In this document: piece after piece, positions 1 through 5,167 of the stretch
How the letters are laid out: each line of letters starts with the position of its first letter
How positions within the stretch are numbered: the first letter of the stretch is position 1
Assembly (NCBI GenBank): GCA_020854785.1
Contig: JAHFZE010000221.1
Location: forward strand, 1 to 6,499
Reading direction: 5' to 3'
Length of the DNA stretch: 6,499 nucleotides
From: Methanomethylovorans sp.
Lineage (GTDB): Archaea > Halobacteriota > Methanosarcinia > Methanosarcinales > Methanosarcinaceae
The notes under the pieces: generated by a model
What the model was told of the DNA's origin: nothing
What the model saw: the letters and a program-made list of their open reading frames with translations, nothing else
The model's database searches: none
Translations under genes and position numbers: made by a program

Positions 1-714
1 ATATGCGGCTTTGGCTATCTCGAGTAATTCTTCTCTTGTAAAAGGCTTTATGTCCCTTAAGTTTTCAGACATTGCATTTTCAGGCAGTCCCTGTTGTATC
101 ACATAGGCTATATCTTTGTCCTTAATATAAGAGGATAAAAACTGAGCTATAGCAGCAATATCTTCCTTGCTGCCCACAAGGCCAGGTATAACAGTGGTCC
201 TCACTTCCAGACATGCACCATTTCCGGAAATGGTATCAAGGCTCTTTGCGATATTCTCTATAACCTTTTCAGGTTCCAGGGCAAGGTTATATTCATTACA
301 TCCAATTACCTTACCGTAAGCTTTAGGGTCGTTCATAGGCGCTTTGATATCAATAAAAAAAGCATCCACCAATGATTCTTTTAGGAGTTCTTCAATAGCC
401 TGTGGATAGAAACCATTGGTGTGTATGCCAACAAGCAATCCCTTTTCCTTAGCAAAGCTTGCCAGTTCCTTCACAACGTTCTTTTGTATCAGGGGTTCCC
501 CGCCGGAGATCACAAGGCTGCTTATAAAAGGGATTGAACTTTCAATTCTATCCTGCAGGGCCTTCATTTCTACAAGGTCGGATCCTGTCAGGATCTCGTA
601 GTTCTGGCAGTAGGGGCAGCGGAAAGGGCACCCTCTCAGAAAGAGGACCACTGCTGCTTTCCCATGCCAGTCTACCGTTGAAATGGGTATATATGAGCCG
701 TAATTGGCTTTCAT
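1..714 (-). CDS. nrdG: Anaerobic ribonucleotide reductase activating protein, radical SAM (3' end outside window)
   Basis: This is the activase that uses a [4Fe-4S] cluster and S-adenosylmethionine to generate the glycyl radical on NrdD. The 238 codons in the window are open from the ATG at 714-712 to the left edge with no stop, so the C-terminus is missing. Visible landmarks are the N-terminal GSYIPISTVDWHG segment typical of the longer NrdG branch, the cluster-binding CPFRCPYC motif (Cys29, Cys33, Cys36; CxxxCxxC), and the SGGEPL SAM-binding motif at about residues 70-75. No additional cysteine-rich ferredoxin-like cluster domain is visible. The window already exceeds the roughly 154 residues of E. 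coli NrdG, so this is the longer NrdG2-like form and probably ends soon after the edge. The start lies 10 bases after the nrdD stop. GGTG sits only two bases before the ATG, so translation may depend on coupling to nrdD; a GTG one codon upstream is an alternative start. Confidence 0.93.
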   Translation of the reverse strand, partial: MKANYGSYIPISTVDWHGKAAVVLFLRGCPFRCPYCQNYEILTGSDLVEMKALQDRIESSIPFISSLVISGGEPLIQKNVVKELASFAKEKGLLVGIHTNGFYPQAIEELLKESLVDAFFIDIKAPMNDPKAYGKVIGCNEYNLALEPEKVIENIAKSLDTISGNGACLEVRTTVIPGLVGSKEDIAAIAQFLSSYIKDKDIAYVIQQGLPENAMSENLRDIKPFTREELLEIAKAAY

Positions 715-724
715 CACACCACTA

Positions 725-3109
725 TCATGCTATGCCAGCTACTTTATATCTCTTCCTGTCTGCCAGTTCCTGCTTCTTTGCAGCATTCCAACCGCTGACA
801 GATTGGATATATCCTGTGACCCTGGACATCTGTTCCACATTGGAAGAACCACAGTTCTCGCAGATATCCTTGAGGCCTGACATCATGTGGAAATCGTTCA
901 GGCAGATGGTCATGTCCTTGGTGAAGGTAAAGTAGCCTACCTGTGTGTTCTTTGCAATGTTCATGGCAAATTCTTTCAGACCCTTTTGGTCAGGGGAACC
1001 TTCTCCCAGCCAGATGTGACAGATATTACCCCCATCCACTATGGGGAAGAACACATGTTCTATCTTTATCCTGTCAGCAAGGGATATATCAGCTCCAGGT
1101 GGCACATGAGTCCCGTTAGTATAATAGATGGGAAGGTCATGTGTGTCCTTTATCTTTGCCAAGGCCGTTTCCAGATCACCCTGCACTACCTGCTTTGCAC
1201 TATCTGCATATTCCTCATGCAACAGGTCGGATACAGCGAACCTCTGACCTGTGGTCTCTGCAGGGGTCCTTGCAAGCGCTATCTGAATGCCATGTTTCTG
1301 CCCCAGTTCACGTGCATACATCTCCAGTTCTGTCATTACTCTTATAGCGAACTTGAAGGCAGCCTTTGACTCATATATCTGGTTACCTGTGTGGTACTGC
1401 ACCATCTCGTTTATACCCACCACACCTATGGTGTATACCAGTGAGTCTATATCCACTGCTATTGAGCCTTTCTTACCGGTCATCGGATCCTTTGGGCGCT
1501 GGGTCGCAAAGGGCATCCTATCATTCTCTATGATGCTCTCCATCCACTGTCTTTTGGTTGCAAATACCTTGATCGCCTGGTCCATCAGGCTTTTGAGGTC
1601 CGCAAAGAGGGCCTTATCATCACCATTTGCTCTGTATGCTGCTCTTGGACAGTTGAGTGTCACTACCTGCCATGAACCCATGGAGAAGTGCATACCATTC
1701 CTGAAATGAAGCTTGTCATCAAAGCTGTCATCAGCATCTGCATTTGCAGAGAACTGGTATGCACAGCATTGGTAGCATGAGATGCCTTCTCCGGCCCCTC
1801 TGTACTCAGGAAGCTGATTATCAAAGTAAGGTGTGCCGAACTTCGCAGCCAGCTCGAATGCCAGGGTGTACAGGCCATCATAGGTGGGAAGCTCCGGATG
1901 AGCACGGTTGAACATCTCGTCCTCCTGCATGAAATCCGGTTCAATGGAGATCTCAGGTTTAGGGAAGTTAAACGGCTTACCCCAGTTATCTCCCTGAAGC
2001 ATCACGTTCATGAGGGCTGCAAATCCCAACCTTACCTCACGTTCGAATTCTCCATATGTGCGCCTGACAGTGTTGTTGGTGCCATCATGCACTTTGCCCT
2101 TGTATACTACCGGGATATCTTTCCAGAGCTTTGGAACACCCGGGGACAATTGCACTGAGGAGAAGACAACCTGGCCTCCCCGGGCCACCATCATCTGTGT
2201 CATCTCGTACACGAACATCTGCATGAGCTGTTCGATGTCCTTGTAGCTCTTGCCTTCGAAATAAGGTGCGAGGAATGTCAGGAAATTATAGAATCCTTGT
2301 CCTCCCGCGAAATTGGTCTGGGCGCTGCCCAATGCTTTTACTGCGTGTAGGATGGCAACCTCTGCCTTCATAGCCGGGCCTGCAACACTGGCTTTGGCAC
2401 CGGACCCGTCGGGCATGAGACCATAGTAGAAGAAATACCTCAGGTCCCAGTCCTGACAAAAGGCACGTGTGCCCAGATATTCCAGATCATGGATGTGCAG
2501 GTCACCGTTAAGGTGCAGGTCCGCAAGTTTGGGTGGCAACAGCAGCAAATACTGCTCTTTGGAGATCTTGTCTGCCTTCTTCTTGTGTGATGTTTCGGCA
2601 TTCTCCTGCAGATTTGCATTATCCTTTGCCTCAAAACCTGAGCCCAGATCGATCTCACAGGCATCATATACAGGAGTACCCACTCTGGTGGATACATTTC
2701 TCCATTCCACATGTCCGCGCTCCAGCAGGATCATATTTACCATTTCCCTGATTAGTGGGCCTGAAAGGAACTTGAGGTCCAGCTGCCTTATGCGTCTTTC
2801 TGTATCTTTTGCAATTTCCTGGGCTTCTTCTCTGGTTATGCCAGGTTTATTGTGGAACCTTGCGGCAAGGCCTGTTTCCTTCATCAGCTGATTGACAACT
2901 ATATTACGATCCCAGTCTACCATGTGTCCATCAGTGGTACGGACTTTTGGCATAACAGATATGGAATGACCATCAAGCGTCCTTTGTACGGCCTGCTTTT
3001 GGGGGGATGTCATGTCCTCCTGAACAGTACCCATGAACTTAAGCCTTTTGTCACTCCTTTCAGCTGCCTTTTCCTTCTTATCCTGTGTATCAATGATGCA
3101 TGTATCCAT
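725..3109 (-). CDS. nrdD: Class III (anaerobic) ribonucleoside-triphosphate reductase, glycyl radical enzyme
   Basis: This cytoplasmic enzyme reduces ribonucleoside triphosphates to dNTPs under anaerobic conditions. The 794-residue protein is complete. A charged N-terminal extension (about 1-50) precedes an ATP-cone allosteric domain (about 52-145, with VRTTDG and WRNVSTRVG). The barrel follows, with GDLHIHDLEY (202-211) and Cys218 at the position of the first active-site cysteine of E. coli NrdD. The cysteine-rich CYQCCAY loop (445-451) sits where the thiyl-radical cysteine is expected. The C-terminal radical motif is RVTGYI, with Gly766 the glycyl-radical residue. The zinc site is unusual: Cys736, Cys750 and Cys753 are present, but the usual second Cys of the first CxxC pair is Asp739, with His741 two residues on. 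A co-transcribed NrdH upstream and the subtype known in Methanosarcina barkeri suggest a redoxin-dependent rather than formate-dependent enzyme. The ATG at 3109 is supported by a strong Shine-Dalgarno. Confidence 0.97.
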   Translation of the reverse strand: MDTCIIDTQDKKEKAAERSDKRLKFMGTVQEDMTSPQKQAVQRTLDGHSISVMPKVRTTDGHMVDWDRNIVVNQLMKETGLAARFHNKPGITREEAQEIAKDTERRIRQLDLKFLSGPLIREMVNMILLERGHVEWRNVSTRVGTPVYDACEIDLGSGFEAKDNANLQENAETSHKKKADKISKEQYLLLLPPKLADLHLNGDLHIHDLEYLGTRAFCQDWDLRYFFYYGLMPDGSGAKASVAGPAMKAEVAILHAVKALGSAQTNFAGGQGFYNFLTFLAPYFEGKSYKDIEQLMQMFVYEMTQMMVARGGQVVFSSVQLSPGVPKLWKDIPVVYKGKVHDGTNNTVRRTYGEFEREVRLGFAALMNVMLQGDNWGKPFNFPKPEISIEPDFMQEDEMFNRAHPELPTYDGLYTLAFELAAKFGTPYFDNQLPEYRGAGEGISCYQCCAYQFSANADADDSFDDKLHFRNGMHFSMGSWQVVTLNCPRAAYRANGDDKALFADLKSLMDQAIKVFATKRQWMESIIENDRMPFATQRPKDPMTGKKGSIAVDIDSLVYTIGVVGINEMVQYHTGNQIYESKAAFKFAIRVMTELEMYARELGQKHGIQIALARTPAETTGQRFAVSDLLHEEYADSAKQVVQGDLETALAKIKDTHDLPIYYTNGTHVPPGADISLADRIKIEHVFFPIVDGGNICHIWLGEGSPDQKGLKEFAMNIAKNTQVGYFTFTKDMTICLNDFHMMSGLKDICENCGSSNVEQMSRVTGYIQSVSGWNAAKKQELADRKRYKVAGIA

Positions 3110-3115
3110 TATCCG

Positions 3116-3123
3116 ATCTCCTT
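3116..3123 (-). promoter_or_regulatory. Shine-Dalgarno of nrdD
   Basis: AAGGAGAT on the minus strand lies 6 bases before the ATG at 3109. It selects this start over the in-frame Met codons at residues 26 and 33. The site sits in the 18-base gap between the nrdH stop and nrdD. Confidence 0.8.
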
Positions 3124-3127
3124 ATAA

Positions 3128-3388
3128 TCAAAGTAAATTGTCAAATGCTTCTTTTGCTTCTCTTTTTACTTCCATTCCATTGAACAGCTCGTCATGGGTG
3201 AGAAACTCTTCATCTATCTGCAGTACAGGAGCTGTAAGGGTGAACACTCCATTGACCCTCAGTTCTGTGAGAGCTTCCGGTGTGGACATGTCAGTGGTCT
3301 TGAAGGCCACACCTCTCTCTTTAAGGGCCCTTTTGAGCAGTTCACATTTAGGGCAGGTTTTTGTTGTATATATAGTGACTTCAGACAT
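3128..3388 (-). CDS. nrdH: Glutaredoxin-like NrdH redoxin, electron donor to NrdD
   Basis: This 86-residue protein has a glutaredoxin/thioredoxin fold. The N-terminal strand VTIYTTKTC leads into the redox motif CPKC (Cys12-Cys15), and a TAP segment with the expected cis-proline (Pro54) follows. The length is normal for the family. It is the first gene of the nrd operon and its stop is 18 bases before the nrdD start. In Methanosarcina barkeri a conserved thioredoxin-like NrdH from the class III RNR operon was shown to pass electrons from a ferredoxin disulfide reductase to NrdD, and the same role is inferred here. No reductase gene for it is in the window. The Shine-Dalgarno is weak (GAG in GGACGCGAGAAA before the ATG), so the short leader or promoter may dominate expression. 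Another small disulfide oxidoreductase is the alternative, but operon position argues for NrdH. Confidence 0.9.
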   Translation of the reverse strand: MSEVTIYTTKTCPKCELLKRALKERGVAFKTTDMSTPEALTELRVNGVFTLTAPVLQIDEEFLTHDELFNGMEVKREAKEAFDNLL

Positions 3389-3420
3389 TTTCTCGCGTCC
3401 ATTCTTCTTCGTTCAGCTAT

Positions 3421-3441
3421 TTATTATACTACTTATATATT
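3421..3441 (-). promoter_or_regulatory. Putative archaeal promoter (TATA box) of nrdHDG
   Basis: On the minus strand AATATATAAGT (3441-3431) resembles the archaeal box A, followed by a second AT-rich candidate TATAATAA (3428-3421). With the usual spacing of about 25 bases, transcription would start near 3410 or 3400, leaving a leader of roughly 10-25 bases before the nrdH ATG. Which box is used cannot be decided from sequence. Confidence 0.6.
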
Positions 3442-3453
3442 ATTAAGTTATGA

Positions 3454-3468
3454 GCAGGCGTTGCCTGC
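3454..3468. repeat. Inverted repeat beside the nrd promoter, candidate operator
   Basis: GCAGGC-GTT-GCCTGC is a perfect 6-base dyad with a 3-base spacer, GC-rich in an AT-rich intergenic region. On the minus strand it lies 12 bases upstream of the nrd TATA element, where archaeal transcription factors often bind. On the plus strand it is followed by CTTTTT (3472-3477) and so looks like a hairpin plus T-tract, but no plus-strand gene lies before it. A regulator-binding site is therefore the preferred reading, without direct proof. Confidence 0.45.
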
Positions 3469-3600
3469 GCCCTTTTTAAAACCACAAGCAAAAACCCCAT
3501 CTCACTAACTTCTATCTCTCGTTTGAAGGTAAATTATACAAATGATCTATGGCTTTATAATGGTTTTTCACAGCACATCTACATACACAAAAACTATTAT

Positions 3601-3651
3601 TGGTAACAAACATGGTTAAGGTGTACAACTTGTAACTCGGTTTTGTTATCA
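3601..3651. repeat. Long-range inverted repeat enclosing a TGTACA dyad
   Basis: Bases 3601-3610 can pair with 3642-3651 in a 10-base stem containing one G-T pair. The intervening loop carries the imperfect palindrome AAGgTGTACAaCTT (3618-3631). The TGTACA core recurs at 3671-3676, just before the radB TATA box, 49 bases away. This could be an operator pair for radB or chance in AT-rich DNA; no known regulator is recognised. Confidence 0.3.
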
Positions 3652-3683
3652 GGTCTGATTACAAAGATAATGTACAAAAAAGT

Positions 3684-3693
3684 GATATAAATT
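3684..3693 (+). promoter_or_regulatory. Putative archaeal promoter (TATA box) of radB
   Basis: TATAAATT (3686-3693), preceded by the purine-rich AAAAAAGTGA, fits a TATA box with an upstream BRE. Typical spacing places the transcription start near 3712-3716, immediately before the Shine-Dalgarno at 3717. This agrees with translation beginning at 3730 and gives a leader of about 15 bases. Confidence 0.6.
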
Positions 3694-3716
3694 ATCCTCC
3701 TATAGCAAGTAATCTC

Positions 3717-3724
3717 AAGAGGTG
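3717..3724 (+). promoter_or_regulatory. Shine-Dalgarno pointing to a non-canonical ATA start of radB
   Basis: AAGAGGTG matches the archaeal anti-Shine-Dalgarno target (GGAGGTG) at six of seven positions. It is separated by five bases (TTTAC) from the in-frame ATA at 3730-3732. No ATG, GTG, TTG or CTG occurs in the radB frame between the stop at 3703-3705 and the GTG at 3802, so this site decides the proposed start. Confidence 0.65.
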
Positions 3725-3729
3725 TTTAC

Positions 3730-4398
3730 ATAGATTCTCATCTAGTTTCTGGTTGCAGATCACTTGATGATCTCCTTGAAGGTGGGTTCGAAGCCGGAGT
3801 TGTGACCCAGCTCTTTGGAGAAGCTGGTAGTGGAAAAACAAATCTGTGTCTTCAGCTTGCCATAAGATGTGTTGAGCAAGGAAAAAAGGTCATTATCATT
3901 GATACTGAAGGTATTTCTCCCAGCAGGTTCAGACAAATAGCAGGAGACAGGGCAAAGGAAATAGCTCAGCAGATAATTATCTATGAACCTCATAGCTTTG
4001 AAGAACAGCATTCAGCTGTAAGAGAACTTGACAAGATCATAAAGGAGAACATAGGTCTTATTATTGTTGACTCTGCTACCGCTTTCTATAGATTTGAACT
4101 GGAGCAGGACGATTCTGCCATGCGGGCAAGACGTGAACTTGGAAGTCAGATCGGTTTCCTGCACAGTCTTGCAAGAAAATATGGCATGGTGGTAGTAATC
4201 ACCAATCAGGTCTACACTGATATTCCTTCAGGCACATTGAGACCTGTTGGAGGGAATATCATCGAGCACATCTCCAAGACCATTATCCAGTTAGAACGCC
4301 TTGGTGATGGAAAAAGGCGGGCGGTTCTCAGGAAACACCGTTCTCTGCCTGAAGGTATAAGCTGTGAGTTCATAATAACTTCTGAAGGGGTTGAGTGA
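3730..4398 (+). CDS. radB: DNA repair and recombination protein RadB (apparent ATA start)
   Basis: RadB is an archaeal RecA/RadA-family paralogue that assists homologous recombination; it lacks the N-terminal helix-hairpin-helix domain of RadA. Starting at 3730 the protein has 222 residues, normal for RadB. Landmarks are the N-terminal GCRSLDDLLEGGFEAG segment, Walker A GEAGSGKT (30-37) and Walker B LIIVD (110-114) followed by SATAFYRFE. The first conventional in-frame start is the GTG at 3802 (residue 25), only five codons before Walker A. Using it would remove the conserved segment above and leave 198 residues. The upstream region is clearly coding in the same frame and has a Shine-Dalgarno five bases before ATA, so ATA is the inferred start. 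A point mutation or base-call error of ATG to ATA is the alternative. The gene converges on trmI with 4 bases between stop codons. Confidence 0.9.
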   Translation: MDSHLVSGCRSLDDLLEGGFEAGVVTQLFGEAGSGKTNLCLQLAIRCVEQGKKVIIIDTEGISPSRFRQIAGDRAKEIAQQIIIYEPHSFEEQHSAVRELDKIIKENIGLIIVDSATAFYRFELEQDDSAMRARRELGSQIGFLHSLARKYGMVVVITNQVYTDIPSGTLRPVGGNIIEHISKTIIQLERLGDGKRRAVLRKHRSLPEGISCEFIITSEGVE

Positions 4399-4402
4399 CC
4401 TG

Positions 4403-5155
4403 TCATATCCTGGCAACAGTGATATACCCAGTATGACCCACTCCACCTGTAGCGGGCCTTGTCCCTCTTTCTGATACGGATAAAGGTCTTTCTATGCATT
4501 CCGTGGTAGTGGCATCCCATGGTCCGGAAGCATCCAGTGCTTGGCGTATTGCTATGGTCTGTTCTATGAATGGGGAATATATAACTACAAATCCGCCGGG
4601 TACAAGCACTCTTCTTACTTTTAGGATTACTTCAGGGGAATTTATAGTGTCAAGGGTAACAACATCGAACCTTTCTTCTATTTTGTCTATCTCTTCAACA
4701 ATATTGCCACAACGCACTTCCACGTTATACAGGCCGGCTTTTGAAATATTGTTACGTGCAAGCTGTGCAAAACTTTCTTTTATCTCATAAGTGATGACTT
4801 TTTTTGCTATCGAGCCAAGGTACATGGATAAAATACCAGAGCCAGTACCTGCATCTAAAACAACATCATTTTTACAAAGTCCGGTGTATGCGATGACCAT
4901 GCCTATATCCTTGGGCATCATAGGGGCTCCAGAACGTTGTGCATGCCTGAACATATCAGGCATACGTGGTTTCTGCACAATGAACTCCTGACCTTTGTGA
5001 GAACAGATCCTATCTCCGGAAGATAGTTTGGTAAGCTCTCCCAGCTCGATAACACCAAAATCACTGTGAAAAGCATCCTCAGAAACACATACAATGAATT
5101 CCCTTGTCTTTTCCTTAAAGAAAGTTCTTAATAATACCATTTCTCCATATTCCAT
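4403..5155 (-). CDS. trmI: tRNA (adenine-N1)-methyltransferase TrmI, SAM-dependent
   Basis: This is an archaeal member of the TrmI/Gcd14 family, which methylates N1 of adenine in the T-loop of tRNA (position 58, and 57 in some archaea). The 250-residue protein has an N-terminal beta-rich domain (about 1-65), the family segment PKDIG (81-85), SAM-binding motif I DAGTGSG (101-107), the acidic ribose-binding residue Glu124 after motif I, a motif-IV-like LDTINSP with Asp169, and the C-terminal family signature RPATGGVGHTGYI (233-245). The residue before PKD is Met80, where several bacterial relatives have Tyr; this may simply be the archaeal form. The start is supported by AGGAGC six bases upstream. 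It is the second gene of a unit with the HD phosphohydrolase, whose stop codon overlaps its Shine-Dalgarno. Confidence 0.88.
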   Translation of the reverse strand: MEYGEMVLLRTFFKEKTREFIVCVSEDAFHSDFGVIELGELTKLSSGDRICSHKGQEFIVQKPRMPDMFRHAQRSGAPMMPKDIGMVIAYTGLCKNDVVLDAGTGSGILSMYLGSIAKKVITYEIKESFAQLARNNISKAGLYNVEVRCGNIVEEIDKIEERFDVVTLDTINSPEVILKVRRVLVPGGFVVIYSPFIEQTIAIRQALDASGPWDATTTECIERPLSVSERGTRPATGGVGHTGYITVARI

Positions 5156-5161
5156 AATATA

Positions 5162-5167
5162 GCTCCT
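5162..5167 (-). promoter_or_regulatory. Shine-Dalgarno of trmI overlapping the upstream stop codon
   Basis: AGGAGC on the minus strand lies six bases before the trmI ATG at 5155. The TAG stop of the HD gene (5168-5166) shares its AG with this site (TAGGAG), so ribosomes ending the HD gene arrive on the trmI initiation region. Translational coupling is likely. Confidence 0.75.

Larger units (their letters stand above)
3389..3729. other. Divergent intergenic region between nrdH and radB
   Basis: These 341 bases contain no credible gene; the longest ATG-initiated frame I read inside the AT-rich middle (from 3612) ends after seven codons. The stretch holds two divergent promoters near its ends, a GC-rich inverted repeat on the nrd side and an AT-rich block (about 3530-3700) with TGTACA motifs and a possible stem on the radB side. 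A TATA-like TTTATAAT at 3553-3560 could be another plus-strand promoter element, but nothing supports a gene after it. No tRNA-like or known RNA structure was recognised. Confidence 0.7.

Noticed and set aside
715..728. Four-codon frame (MIVV) bridging the nrdD stop (ATGA) and nrdG start (TGATG)
   Set aside because: The double overlap is suggestive of coupling, but so short a frame is likely chance and has no Shine-Dalgarno of its own that can be separated from nrdD coding sequence.
887..1369. Plus-strand open frame of 160 codons antisense to nrdD, with others at 1287-1709 and 2469-2891
   Set aside because: They lie fully inside the strongly supported nrdD gene, show no recognisable domains, and their compositions look like complements of nrdD codons.
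3454..3477. Hairpin plus T-tract as the terminator of a plus-strand gene
   Set aside because: No plus-strand gene lies upstream; that side is the nrd operon on the minus strand. The dyad was kept as a candidate operator.
3033..3508. Plus-strand open frames over nrdH and its promoter
   Set aside because: They overlap nrdH and its promoter antisense, lack a ribosome binding site and resemble no protein family.
3802..4398. radB starting at the GTG at 3802
   Set aside because: It would remove the conserved N-terminal segment and leave only five residues before Walker A, and no Shine-Dalgarno lies at suitable spacing before it.
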